Positions 1 through 14,109 of a DNA stretch of 64,000 bases are shown one piece after another. A model generated the notes under the pieces. It had not been told where the DNA came from. It did not search any database and saw nothing but the letters and a program-made list of their open reading frames with translations. The position numbers and the translations under genes were made by a program. The DNA is taken from NCBI GenBank assembly GCA_948567375.1, contig OX419755.1, positions 5,771,001-5,835,000 on the forward strand, in the 5' to 3' direction. The stretch is from Lunularia cruciata. Its lineage: Eukaryota; Streptophyta; Marchantiopsida; Lunulariales; Lunulariaceae. Position 1 is the stretch's first letter; each line of letters starts with the position of its first letter.

Positions 1-2181
1 ATAGATCAAGGTCGTTGATAAACTTATAGCTTGCAATCGTTACTATTGATAATCCTCTGCTCGGAGTTGCACATTTTTAAAGATATCCCAATTTTTATGG
101 GAGTTGCAGCTTCGTAAAAGAAAGAATTTTTCCTCAATGATAAAGAAGGTGAAGTAAGGAAGGCAATGCATACTTTAAACTCTCCTAGACTTGTTGTTCA
201 AGAGTCCGGTTGTAATTGTGCCAACTTCTTTGAAAGAGATTCTTTTGTTATCACCAAGAAATTTATTTTTTAGTATGATCACTAGTTTGATAGTTGGTGT
301 ATTAGTCAAGAATAAATATCTATTTACCAAATTTCAATACAACTTTGGAATCAATATACAATCAATGATCCATGATATTGTTGGTTGCTACATATACATA
401 TGTAGAAGCAACAAAAACTCTATGTATTACTGGACTTAGTGTAGACAGAGCTTGGTCCACTATGTTACCATTAAATCATTAAATGTTGAAATTTTCTCGG
501 GTGATATTCTCGGCCGATGGCCCACCTCGTTACAATAGAAATAGTGTTGGTTTGGGTATGTTCAAAGTATCTTAAGGCGTTGGTTTATGAAGTTGTTTTG
601 AGAGCTTGTATAGTTCCAAAATAATCAAAATTCCAAATTAATCAATATTTCCCTATGTTGGATGAGTTTAGCAAATCTCAAGTGGGAATGAGAAGTATCC
701 TTCATTTTCATATGCTCAATGATGCACGCATGTTCACATGCCATTGTTAGGCCAATCTCTTAAGTTTTTGAGTATAGCATAAAAATTACTCAAGTACAAA
801 GTAGGTTCTTGTACAAGGCAGGGAATATAGAAACTTAGAATACAAAATTAACTTCTAATAATATTCATAAGAGGACATTAAGATATACATAGTAAGGATT
901 TTAAATCCAAAGGTTATTAACCTAAAAGGAGTTCAACTAAAAATTGGTCCTTATAAATGAAAATAAGAGTATAGTTAAAATTTCTATATTAGGAGTGCAT
1001 TGCAAAATCAAATACCTAAACTTAATTACTTTCTTATTCTTCAAAATATTAAAATTATCTCATTGGTGATATTCTAATATCAATTCGGATTGTACTTATT
1101 TAAATTCGGATATGATTTATGCTATGGAACATATCTCGATGTATGTGGGTGACAGTCCTTGTTGTAATCTCCACCCATTGAAATTTGTGTTCATGCTGAA
1201 GCGATTGTTTAAACATTAACACAGCGCTACGTAGTTAGTCTTCAAATTGTTCCAGAATGTGTTTACGTGGTTACTCCCGTTAGTGTTCGCGGCAAGTTGT
1301 TCAGTGACAGGAAATGTTGGTTGGGGCAATGAACAGAGGCAGCAAGGAAAGAGCGGGCGAGCAAACCAATTCAAATTCTCGAAGCTCAAACAGAATTGGA
1401 ACTGAGGAGTGTACAGTAGTGATGTTTCTGGGGTCAGTGGAACTGTCAGATTTGAGCTCGTGTAGTAGAGGGAATGTAACTGTAACCAGAATTTGAAGAT
1501 TGACAATCGCCGGTTTTGTAATTCTGCAATCGGACGAGGACGATAGCATGCTGTTGTAAGTTAAGATATCGCTTCAATGTGGGAATGGATCTGGAATCGC
1601 GTCTTGCTTTGAATCCAATCTATGACTCCATCAGCAAATTTGTATTTCGGAAGCGGTGCTCAGCTTCAAGAAGGAGATGGGAGAGAAAATGTGTGTGATT
1701 TATGGGGAAGAGTTAGATGGAGATGAGACCAGGTGGCGAATGTTTCAACCGGAGTTCGGATGAAGCACTTTTTATGAAAACTGTAGATTCTTTGGACAAT
1801 CTGCATCAACTGGAGGTTATTTAGGAGATTCTCCACGAACTGAAAGACTACTGAGTTGTCGTTTCAATGACAATCAGAAATTTTAACGACGATGTACGTT
1901 ATGGTCAACACAGAGATATGCTCACAGATCGTTCCGTTTCTTTGTGAGCTCCTGACAGTAGGACAATGCATATATGGGGAGCTCTGCACAAGCATGGCAA
2001 AGCGAAGCTTACTTATTCTCTCGTATAGTTATAAGGACTGCGAGAAGCTCCATCTTGTCTGTCTAAACTCAAGTTACAGGAATTAGCATCTTCTGTATAG
2101 ACTGATGTCACAGCGGCTAGAGTCTTCTGTTTTTGCTGTTCAATAACGGATGTTCCGGTTCATGGACACTGTGAACTACAG
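1..2181. other. Region upstream of FANCM, no gene recognised
   Basis: AT-rich sequence with only short, unconvincing reading frames and no family I recognise. FANCM needs a short first exon upstream of 2182. The frame that enters exon 2 is open back to a TAG at 2098-2100 but has no ATG there, so the start codon must lie in an upstream exon somewhere in roughly 1.3-2.1 kb. I could not pick it with confidence. Promoter and 5' UTR should also be here. Confidence 0.5.
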
Positions 2182-5100
2182 GATTTCGATTGGGAAGCCG
2201 CCGTCTCGGAGATTGATCAGGCTTGCAGTAAAGCTGAGACAGCATTACGGCCATCAGAACCGCGGTTAACACAAAAGTTGAAACAGAAAACTTTAGATTG
2301 TTTTATCAGGGAAAACAGGGGAAAGCAGCACAATGACATTGAAAGACAACAGCAGACGACTTCAGATTGCCTTCGCATGGAAAATGCGAAACAGTGCCGG
2401 AACGAAGGGTTAAAGGCAAGGGACGAAGGGTTTCGGGATCGAAATACAACAGGCAGGGTGGAGGATAAATTTCATTCTGAAGTACCTATTGACCCCGATG
2501 CAGCTCGGTCATGGATTTATCCTGGTAAGATTTGGTTATTGTCACCTTTAATAGCTTTATGACGAATTGCCCTGACATAGGTGCTCCTATGGAGTCACCT
2601 GACACGGATCTTCTTTTCTTCATTAGCCAAAGGATGGAAATCTTTACACATGTCTGTCTTGTTTGCTAGTTTAGTCCGCTATAATTGGTAATGTATCTTC
2701 TCTAGCACACGAGATTTTTTGTTACGGCTTCTTCATGTGGACATTGGAAAGCATCCATTCTTGGCCAACATTGTCTCAGCACAACACAAGAAGCAGAAAC
2801 GTGTTGTGTTTCTGCTGCACAAGTCTTCTGAGCATCCTGCCCAGACGAGGAACTAACCAGTGTGGTTACGACCAGCGAATGTACCCTGTCGCACCTACCA
2901 ATTTGACATCACAAAGGTGGCACTTTTCTCCAACACACTTGTTTCTCTGCCCACGGGATTGGGGAAAACTCTCATAGCTGCCGCAGTTATGTTCAACTTT
3001 TTTCGATGGTTTCCTACCGGTACGTGGTCCTTGCAAGCTGTTGTGTAATGAAACTTACTAGCGGCGATAGCCCATGCTAGCAATCGCGGGACACGTAGTT
3101 GGAATATTTTATGAGTGTTGCTCAGACATCGAGGACTTCTAACTTTGGCACGTATACAGGAAAAATAGTATTTGCCGCACCATCGAGGCCACTAGTCGTG
3201 CAGCAAATCGAAGCATGTCATAAAGTGACTGGCATCCCTCAGGTATGATTCAAAGTTCATAATTTCGATGAGGCCTAACTCAAGTTTTCCTGTCACTTGT
3301 GTATCTCTTGACCAGAGATAAGTGGAAGATTATCGAATTTTATTCATGTCCCATTTGCATCGTTGCCCTGCACCCAGCTTTAGTCTTATGACTTTTACAG
3401 ACAGTAACATAAGTCTGTGGTGCAGGATATGACAATCGACATGACAGGTGAAATGAGTCCATCCGTAAGAGCAGAGTACTGGCAAAGCAGACGGGTGTTT
3501 TTTGTCACACCTCAGTGTCTTGAAAAGGACATAAAGTCCGGTAAGATTTCCTATCTTCCCGATTTTAAAGAAGACTTGCAGATGAATTGACACACTTGCT
3601 GTTTTTGGGGGCATATCCCCGAGATCGCAAATCTCACCGAGGATATTGTTGAAGGCCAGGAACCTGGGTATGCTCAGTCCACACATCAGATTGCTTGGCA
3701 CTTGAATAAAATGACATTGGTTAACCCTAACCTGTGTTCCTCTGTAGTTATATGCATATGAGTTCTATTCTCATTTCCCAATATAAGCTGAAGTGATTTC
3801 TTGATTGGCAGGTACCTGTACTTCAAGACAAATTGTGTGCTTAGTTATAGATGAAGCGCACCGCGCTACTGGGAATTACTCATACTGTGTGGTAGTTCGT
3901 GAGGTCAGTGGATAATTCTCCTCCTTTTCTTATGTCCTTTCACGTCATCCTTATAATTTCTTGGCCGTATCTCACAAGTTTCTGCGTTAGCACTGTCAAC
4001 CCTTTATATCATCTTTTGCCTGCAATCGTCTTTCCTCTCTGGACTCGTAGAGGCCTCAAGAAGACGACTGTGACATCAATAAACTGAAATGTGGATAATT
4101 TTTCTTCCTGTCAAGTTACTTGCAGCCAAAATCAACTATCGATTATTGGCATTGACAGCAACTCCAGGATGTAAGTACTCCTTTTACTGGTAACTGCTTG
4201 TTTGTAGTAAGGTCAATTTGCTTCAAGACTTTCAGTTCTGGATGAAGATTCTCAATTTTGGCTTACGGTTGTTGAGACTCCCAACTTGAGTTTGAAGTAT
4301 GGTCTCCGTTTGCAGCTAAGCAAATAACAATTCAAGCCGTAGTAGACAATCTCCAGATTTCGTGTCTGGAATACAGAGATGAGCACGATCCTGATGTCAG
4401 CCAATACACTCACAACCGAAAAGTTGAGCTTATTGAGGTACTCAGGAGCACAAGAAAAATTGTCAGAAAGAATAAAGTTCCTTTTTTTCTTACTCTTTTG
4501 CAGACAAAAAGTAGCTGGGCTTGTAAGCCGTATTAATACAGTGTTTAGCGCATGCCGTCAGGTACCCATGAATGCTGAATCCAACCAAGTCAAGGATCTG
4601 CTGATCGAGGTGATGCAACCAATTGTGTTCAGACTTTGTCATCTTAGGGTTTTCTACAACAGAGAAATTTCAAGGGTATGTCAACCGAATCTATCCCTAC
4701 ATTATGTCTCCTCTTTCTTCCAGCAGTTACTGTTCAAAGGTCTGCAGTACCGCAATACTTTCTTCAAACAAACTCATGAACATGAAAACATTTCAACTCC
4801 AGTGTATGGGTGCAGAACCTTAACAGATTTTATTACTTTCATCTGCAGCTTACACCGTATGAGTTCATCCAAGCACGAGAGAGGTTTCGCCAGGCCCCGC
4901 CACAATCTATACCACAAAACGAATATCCGCAAGTCGAGATGTACTTTGGATTGGCAATAACGTTAACTCACATATTTAAACTGCTATTCACTCATGGCAT
5001 GCGACCAGCATATGAGATGCTACAGCAAAAAATGCAGCAGGGGTTAGTATTTTCCCAGAGTGCCCTTTGGCGACATTCTATTTTCTATATAATGTCAGAT

Positions 5101-8100
5101 ATTCTTACATGGTCTCAACTTTGAGAAGAAGATTCAAGCTTTGAATTCATAGCGTGCCACCTACAGAGTTCTGAAGAGACTTGGAGGGAATGACAAGATG
5201 CGCCATTTACAGAGCGTGATGAAACAGACAATAGGCTATGGTGCACCAAGCCCAAAGCTTGATAAGGTGGTGGATATTATCAGTACTCATTTCTGTAAGT
5301 TGTGTGCGACGTACCTACTCAACCTGGAGAGTACATGCTCTGATCTGCTATTGTTGTGGATATTTCTGCCCCAAGTCCTATCTTGAGGTCTCATAATTAA
5401 CATCACTTCACGTCAGTTGAGAAGAGTTCTCACTGGGTGTATCTCCACCTTGCAGGTGCACACGATCCTACAAAGACGCGAGTGATTATTTTTACAAATT
5501 TCCGAGAGAGTGTGAAGTGAGTAACTTCTTAGATTGAAGCTCTCCAACGTTAATTGACCCTCACTTAGTCTTGCTGTAATCTGTTGGAAGTTCTTTTGCT
5601 TTAACTAGCAAGTCTGACTTAAACCGTTCAGTGTGGTGGTGCTCGAAGATATAACTTGGTGACTACATGAAATCTCCTTTTGGGTTTGTAGTTGCACCTC
5701 AGCAACCATAGTTAGCTGTCCTTGAACCCTGAGAACTAACGAACCGTTAATGGCTCATGGCTTCTGCCTCTACCTCTACCTCTACCTCTACTAGAGATAT
5801 AATGGAGATTCTAGCTGCAAAGTGTACAGACGTCAAAGCCATGGAGTTTATTGGTCAAAGTTCGGGTAAGTACAATATCCATCCACCACAGTTCACAATA
5901 TATTTCTCCACGTGAAGCCTCGAATACCAAGTTGTAGTTTTATGTGTGTGATTCTCTTGCATTTGTCGAGACTGAAGTTACTCGTGAGGGATTTATGCTT
6001 GATTGTCTGTCAGCATTCTTTCTTGGAATGTTGACTTTGTCAGATAGAAAGGCTTTGTTGGGTATTTGTGGCTAGGCACTGCTCACTTACCCGTTTAATG
6101 ACGTTCTTTGATCTGTAGCTCTTTATTCAGCTCGTTTTGCTGAAGAATCAGGCCATCCCTGATCAACCTTGCAGTACGACTCAGCTTTCTCGTCGTTGCA
6201 TGTGGCAGGGAAGACTTCCAAGGGACAAAGTCAAAAAACTCAGCAAGCTGTTCTGCAGGTGACTGCCTGAAACTACAACTCCAGGTGGTCCCAACGATGA
6301 TAATGACTCTTGCTGAATGTCTGAAAATAACGGTCGCTTCAAAAATCTGCCAGTTGGTCCTTTGTTCAATCTACTTTCTTGACACTTAGGGGCACTGCGT
6401 CTTACATACCTCCTCTTGGTTTCTAATCACTCGAAGGGGGTATGCAGAAATTTCGGGCTGGAGGGTTCAATACCATAGTGGCAACGTCAATTGCCGAGGA
6501 AGGATTGGACATCATGGAGGTTGACTTGGTTATTTGTTTCGACGCTAATATCTCTCCTTTGAGGATGATTCAACGCATGGGACGAACTGGAAGGAAGCGT
6601 GACGGTCGAGTTGATATCCTGCCACTGTCCAATAAATGTCCATATTTTTAGAACTCCATAGTAAATTCCCTTGTAGGATCTTGGGAGTGAAAATTAATCA
6701 AATTAAACTTTTGCATTCTGTTTCTCCAGTGGTCTCCACCAGGTCCGGACTTTCACTAGGAATTATTACCGAATGGTACTCAAGTACATGTCTAATAAGA
6801 AACACGAGTTCTTGTTGGATACGGCTACCAGGTGTCTAGATTTTCGCAACCCAGCGTTGGCCTTAACCAGCAGCTTACTGGTTCTAGCATGCGAAGGATC
6901 AGAAAAAGAAGGCTATCTTAAAAAACAGAGCAAAAATAAGGCCCTGAATAAACACATGTGCAACGGAGGAATTCAGAGCTTCAATTTTCATCCAAGCTCT
7001 CCAATGGTAAGACTTTTGGCATTCAGTGCTTGTGTCCTGGTATTTACGCACATTTATCATTATCTTTGCTGATTTGAAATAACTCAGACGCTGTATGTTC
7101 TCAGTATCTTGTATCTACACAAGAAATAACTTCACTGCTGCTTAATATTCTGACATTTGTTGCAAAAATCAATCTACTTCCCGTCAGACCATTCTGATGA
7201 CTTCACTCGACAATGACGTGTAGATCCCACACAGCTATAGACCAGCAGTTCAGTTAGTGGAGTTGGCCATTGAGGACTATGTGCCACGTACCAAGAAGCA
7301 GAAAGCGAAAGAGACCGGGTCTACTGTTGGAGGCCTTAGGATTCTATCAGAAGAAGATTATCAAATACTGGAGAAGTGGAAGATTTCACCGGATGTGGAA
7401 ACATGGAAACCGTCGTTGATTGCATTTCCTCAGTATCAGTTGATACCAACGCCAGTATACAGAGTTAAACACTCAAGCAGGACAAGCATGCTGATAGACG
7501 CTCTGCAAGAGATTTCCGGGCAGATCACTGGTGTAACGCAACCTTTAGGGGACGATAAGGTGAAACTCGGATTTCTCAAAATATGTGAAAAGCGTGTTGG
7601 CTTATGATTCACGTCTGATCAGTGGAATCCATTTTGTTTCGAAGACTCTCGTACAGCATATAGATCTTTAACCATGGGTCATCGCGCCGAAGTGCTTCCT
7701 AGGTTGAGTTCGAGATATTTCTTGAGGCAATTTGCTTATCCATAAGTAGAAGCAGACGATTTTGCTCGTCTTTCTTCTACATACAGATCGAGTCCTGCCT
7801 ACTTATAGTACTGATTAGATCACCCCGCAGATCACTCCGCTAACAGAAGGTGGAGTAAACTTAGACCAGGATCGTATGGTCAACGAAATCCATGAGACAA
7901 TCGTTTTGTCATGCACTCCAGAGAAAACCGAGAGTGGTAAGTTAATATCTCATTCTTGATACTGTTAGCTATCGGACAAAATGCTTCATCTGGAAATAAT
8001 TCCGGTGTGCTATTTTGTCATTTGTCTTGCTTAAGAATGTAGTCAATCCCAGCTACAAGGCGAGGCTGACATATAAAAAGACCTTCCGATAACTCTCATA

Positions 8101-11100
8101 TCAAGTACATAGTCATGTATCTTCTATCAGATTGCTAGCTTCTACTTCTCTTCGAAGGTTCTACACTTATGCCTTTTCATACCAAGAAGCTCAGCAAAAG
8201 ACTCGCTTTTGTTTGTAGAGAGAAAGGATAAGTTGCTGAAGAGAATACTTACTCAATTTTTCTTGTTACCAATGGCTAAATTTTCTCAGCTCTTGAAGTT
8301 CATGGCGATAAAAAGAGAAATCTTTTAGTGTCGACATCAGCAGGCATTCCCGAAAACACAGAAGAGACGCATACTTCTTGTCTTGGGGGAGCTATACTCA
8401 TAGATGAAGGGGTGAAATCTACCCTTAAACATATAACGTCGACTTGCACTAAAGAAAACTCTTCACCCAGTGCCGTGAATGTCTCGAGCGAGGGCGGAGA
8501 AGTTCCAGTCCACCCAATTACAATTCAGCACGAGTGGGGTATTGCACTGGGAGACTGGAATATGGCACCACCTACGCGATTTCATGGATATATGTCAGGT
8601 CAGTTTTCTTAGTCACCTTTACGTACTCCTTCCCGTATTCAAACCTCCTTCACATCAAGTACTGACCTGATGAATGTAGCCCGGACTCAATACCGGAGAA
8701 ATTCCGATTGCATAGTATGATAAGTTCTTGATAAAATTAAGTACCTTTCCTCATCACTAATTTTCTTGCACCTGTGATGATTCTTGCATGTGCAAGTTTT
8801 CCAATATGGGAAGATTCCGGTTATTTTTACGGGTTCTGTATTCCAGTATTCAGTATGCTTTCCAGTACTAGAAAATACATGGGAGAACTTTCATTGCATA
8901 TCATTAATTTTCTTACCCCTTGTCCACTGCAATCATCACAGGTGCCAAGGATATACTCACTGACACAGAAACAGGGAATCACTATACCACAGTTGATCAC
9001 GAGGCTCAGGAGATTTCAGCACCGAACCGCCATGTTCATCACCCTCAAAAGCTCCTATCTCCATCCAAAACCATACCTGGAGAGACGAATTTCAGTACAA
9101 TTTTGGCAATGGGTTTGCATCGCTGTAAATATAGCTCAGGAGTTGTTTCTACCACCCAATTAGGTCTGATCGTCCTTAGTTCACCCCCTCCAAAATCAGC
9201 AGGAAAATATGCTGGAAAACTGAACCAGAAGTTTCAAGGGCATAACAAAGAAAACTGTGGAGATCCGATGACCAATGGAACTTCCCTGTCAACAGTGAAG
9301 CTTGCGACTCGTGCATTCAACATGCCGTCAGTCAATTCTAAAGCACATGAACCCCAGGAGAAAAATAAACTTTCCCAAGATGGGTCACCAGTTGCACGTC
9401 CAATGAGTCCCATTGCTGAGGTGCATGAAAACTTTCGTAGTGTTTCTGTAAAAGCAGGTGACAACCTTTTGCATTCGACTGCTGGAGAATGCAAGCCGGG
9501 CAAGGATCAACTATCAGCGTTTGACATAGGAAATATAAAAGGTCGACTGGCTGATATTGCTAGCGATGGCATTGTTCCCTCATCACCTGTTGCGAAGGCA
9601 CAATTCGAGCATGAGGATATCCCAACCTCACCTGTCCTCAACGCTGCATGTACCTTTCAGAGAATACACAGCACACCTATTCGGCCTCAGCTACAACAGC
9701 TGAACACCCCACAAACCCCAGCAACAACGAGATTGCCAACAGAATCCTTGAGAAAAGACGACTGCAGCCAGAGTAGAAATCTGACCAGTGACTCAAAGCT
9801 TAAGAAAACTCCAGTCTCTTCATTCCTGTGTCGTATACATGGTCTCTCTCCTCCTAAAGGAAAACTACTAGACTTTACCGAAGACTTTCACGAAGATTCA
9901 TTCGGCCTCAGGTTCTGTGAAACCAGCACCAATCCGGAAAGGACATCTGAAATTGGCCATTCCCTTCGAGAACGCGATCTGCCGACTGGTCGGAGCTTTA
10001 CAGAAGATGCAACAACTCCCCAAGCACAAAGGCGGAAAAGTCTGAGCGAAGAGTGGGAAGTCGCCGAAGGTGAAGGTTCAGCTTCTGTACAGAGGCCTCG
10101 GAAGCTAAAGAGGCTTTGCAAAGCCGGTGAGAAGCCGTCTAAAACATCCTCATACCTGAATTTCAAGCGGTTGAAGGAAGTTTCAGCACCCAACAAGCAA
10201 GGAAACAAATATCCTCGGCTTGACTCGAAAGCAGGTATGTTGAGTGAAGCATAGGAAAGGAATTTCCGAGACCAGCTCAGTCTTGCAAGCATCCATGTCT
10301 TACGACTGCCCATTTCACTCACTAGTAGGAACATGAGTGTTATCGTACCACCACGAGCTAAGTCCAAATTGGTGTTCGGATTCTTACCAGGAAAGGAACA
10401 GAGGAAGCTTATGGTCAAAGACTTTTTTGACGAAGAAGCAGAGTTTGTTCTCACCACCTCGATGCTCTCATGTGCTCTTATTTCTGGGCTTCGTGAAATC
10501 CATGAGTCGTGTATCGAGTCAGGGGGTTGTCTAATGATTGATTTTCTTCAATATGCAGAGTATCTGAAGATGAAGAATCATCTGATCAGTACGACGGCGA
10601 TGAAGAGGATGAGGATGAAGCAGACGGTTTCATTGATACCGCAGGAACGCAACATTTGAATGGCCCTGTAGATATGATGGCTATTTATAGGTAAGCTCCA
10701 TACCAGACATAGTCAGAAGTCTTCATATTGTCACAGAAGAGAAGGAATGAATGTCTTTCTGAAGCTTATTCGTCAATTACTCTATTTTCATGTTTGTTGG
10801 TTGCATTCCATATCTCGGCAAGAACTTTTTAAACAATCTCTGAATCTAACAGGCGGTCCTTGCTTACGCAATCACCGATGGCCGATCTTCAAGCCAAATA
10901 TGGGCACTTAGTGGAGACAAGCCCTACAACATGCTCCGATGAAACCACACGATCATCAGAAGAGCTCTCTCTGTCAACTGCCAGCGTGTTACCGGAACCC
11001 GCCTCTGTGACCCTTGGGGTTGAGACATCTACAGCGAGTCATAACAAATCTGTTCAAAGGAAGTCGAGCTTGCATCAAGAAAGTCGGTTCAACCAAAAGA

Positions 11101-11630
11101 GTGTTACACATGTACAGGCAGGGAATACATCTGTTGGATCAGATTTTCCAACAGTGGACCCTCTAGAGGATCATAAGAAAGCGGAGATGAGGAAACGAAA
11201 GCTTAGCTTCCAGATCAATCCAGGCAGTGCAGATGCAGCAGAACCATTACGTTCTCAACGACAGAGCCAAGGTATACTTGTTAGTGCGGTTGATGCCACC
11301 GTTTTGGATTGCAGAGGACCTCTTTTAGCAAGAAATGTCGAGATTAGCAAACCACCGCATTCCAGTCCTCAATTCGAGGATGACCTTTTTGATGGTGTTG
11401 ACCTGGATGCTTTAGAAGCCGCTGCAGCTCAAACAGCTCGAATACGTAGCCAACAAGTAGTATGTGCCAACCAAGAAAATCGTCAGGACTCACTCTCATG
11501 CCCTAGTTCTGCTGTTAGCAGAACTCAGATGTCCGGACTAGTATCATGCAGGCCTCGTCCATTAACGAGATTACGCAAGGATGACAATTTTGACTGTTTC
11601 CCGTCTTTTGACCTTGGAATTGCCGACTGA
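2182..11630 (+). CDS. FANCM: FANCM-type DNA helicase/translocase (spliced; first exon not identified)
   Basis: Superfamily-2 helicase of the FANCM/Mph1/Hef family. It remodels replication forks and recombination intermediates in the nucleus and, in plants, limits meiotic crossovers. Exons that keep phase: 2182-2524, 2876-3019, 3160-3242, 3426-3540, 3812-3903, 4116-4170, 4316-4437, 4562-4675, 4849-5042, 5167-5294, 5456-5516, 5795-5865, 6209-6258, 6448-6613, 6879-7006, 7224-7559, 7831-7936, 8290-8598, 8942-10234, 10358-10442, 10559-10690, 10853-11630. Together these give 1,634 codons plus stop with no internal stop. Visible motifs, counting from 2182: N-terminal [17 protein letters not shown], Walker A PTGLGKT (about 140-146), DEAH (about 242-245), LTATPG (motif III), [20 protein letters not shown], and motif [10 protein letters not shown] (about 566-573). 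The C-terminal half is low-complexity, with DEEAE plus an acidic stretch, [12 protein letters not shown], and a FDLGIAD end like plant FANCM. Exon borders are by eye; the gene identity is very secure. Confidence 0.93.
6614..6878 (+). other. Candidate U12-type (AT-AC) intron in FANCM
   Basis: No GT donor joins the motif VI exon to the next conserved block in frame. A boundary ATATCCTG at 6614, a near-perfect U12 5' splice site, paired with an AC acceptor at 6877-6878 restores [13 protein letters not shown], the sequence expected for plant FANCM at this point. A U12-like branch site CCTTAAC lies at 6861-6867, about 12 nt before the acceptor, which is the usual spacing. All three signals and the reading phase agree. 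Confidence 0.85.
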
Positions 11631-13840
11631 AGCGATTTCACAGTTGAAACATAGCCGGACGTCATGTCTTGTCTCGTGCTCGGATACAGCTTTCCTTACC
11701 AAAAAAGTTGCTGATTATCAACTGCAGTGGAGGGCTTATGCAGGTTCTCTTCTCCACTTCATAGGATGGTGTTTTATTCTTCTGGATTTTCCTGCTTCTC
11801 TTCATTACCTGGACTGTCGTTCCATAATACTTTCAACAGACTATTGGAGTACTAGCAGGTATTTGGTTTCGTGGCTTACTTGCTTGTTGTACAATCGTAG
11901 AACATCTTCAGGAGAGCTTGAAGATATTCGACCCGTATCGATTTCACCAAGCAAAGGGGATAAAATCCCTAGTTTGTATCGGATGCAGTGTCCTCGGTCT
12001 CAACTTGCTCTCGTGGTCGTCAATTCTCTCTGACATTTGTGGCAAAGTTGCCTCTGCTGAAATAAGTTATCGAGTGCCTGGAGGTCCACTCAGACTTAAA
12101 ACAGACAATTAACATTCTTTTGTTTATGGTGAGTTGCAACCTCGTCATCTCTTTGCCAAACTATGCACTCAAGATCTGACTGCTTTCAACTCCTTATACT
12201 TTATACTGGCAAATTATGAGGCAATAATTCATGTTAGTTGTTTTATGTGCAGTGTTGACAACTGCCGCAAATACAGCCGACATACAGGACTGAAGGTTTT
12301 CCAAACAGAGCTATTTGTTTAAAGAGTTTCTTAGAAGATATCTTGGAGCATCTTTCGCTAAGAGGCTCCAAATAGTTATTGAGCAAATAATTTTGGGAAT
12401 TATAGCTGGGCTGCTCGTATCCATGTTACAACTCCGTGAAGATTGGACTAGGCCCTGCTCCGAGAACTGACGTCAGTCTTCTTTCCCGTGAGCGAGGAAG
12501 GGATCATTCGTATGGTTTCTAACCTCCTGAATATGCTTTTGCATCCGGAGGGTTCACGTCCTGCCTATCCTGTTAAGCTTAGTACTGTCCTTGTCACGGA
12601 ATCCACACATATCAGGCATTACATATCAGGCTCAACGGGAATCACGGCTGCGGCACCCTCAGGAGAAGTAGCCTCTGCTTGAAGCCTCCACATGATTATA
12701 TCCCTTGAACTGAGCAACTTGCGTTGTAACTGTGATTTACGATTATGAATATAAGGCTTGTTCGTATATTCATTTATTCACAGTGGCCTTCCTGCCGGGC
12801 TTGAGAACTGATGTTGTTCTTCTCTGGATATCTGAGGCTTTGACATTCCCGTGGACGACCAAGAGGGTCTCACCCTAGCAAGACTTTCCTTCCTGTCAAT
12901 CTTAGGGTTTTTATGATCGGTTCGAATAGCATTTGAACGGTAGATCTCTCACTCGCAGTAGTTTCTCCAGGAGCTTATAGCGCGTTTCATGTTTCCATCG
13001 ACAATTAAACTCTTCAAATTGGTAGATTATGCAAGATTGCACAAAAACCCTTTTCTGATGTTCCTCCGAATCTTGATTCGATATACATGTGGCGTATTCC
13101 ACTACTGTGGCTCGCATTATCTCTCTTGGGTTTGCGCTTCCGAAAAGTTGCCCAAACTGCACCAAATGTGATTCCATTCGTAGGATAAAATCACACAGTT
13201 ATTCTCTCCTTTCGTACTACCTCGCAACGCCTTTGCTGTCTTCGAAAATGCTGTCTTGTATTTTTTTTCGATTCTTGACAGATTCATCGCAACTGTGTCA
13301 TTGTTTCCATAAGGACACAGTTGCGATGTAAGTCACTAGATAGATACGATGAGTGGAGCTTTCCTACTTGATTTAGCTACCTAAACAGAAAGCGCTGTCT
13401 AAGGCTATATGTGTATGAATGTATGTACGTGCCTGTCTTCTCAAATACGGGTCCTGTCTTTTCAAACACGGGAAGAGAGACATTGCACTCAATCAGAAAC
13501 TTCAGAACTTTTTGTGTATATTCGACTACTTCCCGATAAAAGATATTACCCTAGGCAGAGACTTAAGGACCCCTTGGGACCCTTAGTTTAGTATACTCAA
13601 GGACAAATGACATAAACCCAGGGAAACGCATAAAGAACCACATTAACACTAGAGTGTTTTATTTAGTGATGAATAGTACAAAGGGGAATCCGGGTACAAA
13701 ACAATCCCTTAAACCCTCACTTGTTGTCAAAAGATAGTGTTTAGGATAGGATTTAGAGTTCTGACTATTGCTCACGCTGTCCGGAAACTATATTAGTTAT
13801 AGAACTAAATATTGCCGACCTTGACCAGACTTGTTATCCT
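11631..13840. other. FANCM 3' flank, no gene recognised
   Basis: Follows the FANCM stop and presumably begins with its 3' UTR. Several short open frames exist (for example 11581-12033 and 13812-14144), but none looks like a known protein and they overlap other frames. I see no RNA gene or element here until the inverted repeat that starts at 13841. Confidence 0.5.
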
Positions 13841-13996
13841 TAGGCTCTTGCTATTGTCTCACCCGGTTTTTGGTATTGTCTCACCTTTATACATACATAC
13901 AAATCTGCTACTGTCTCACCCATACATATACAAGCGCTTGCTACTGCCTCACCCAACCAGTAACGCATATCCAGTGCCCTATCAGAAGCACTCAGT
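13841..13996 (+). repeat. MULE-1 left terminal inverted repeat
   Basis: Matches the reverse complement of 15433-15607 along most of its length. It contains four copies of a TGYCTCACC motif at about 13855, 13877, 13912 and 13945, a possible array of transposase-binding sites. Confidence 0.8.
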
Positions 13997-14109
13997 TCTT
14001 TCCCTCTTCGCTTGCTACCTTGCTTGTCTCTTGTCTTCACACTCGCTATTGCGCTCATCCTCTGGCACAATACACCTCCTTCACAAGCCTATCCACGACG
14101 GTCACTATT

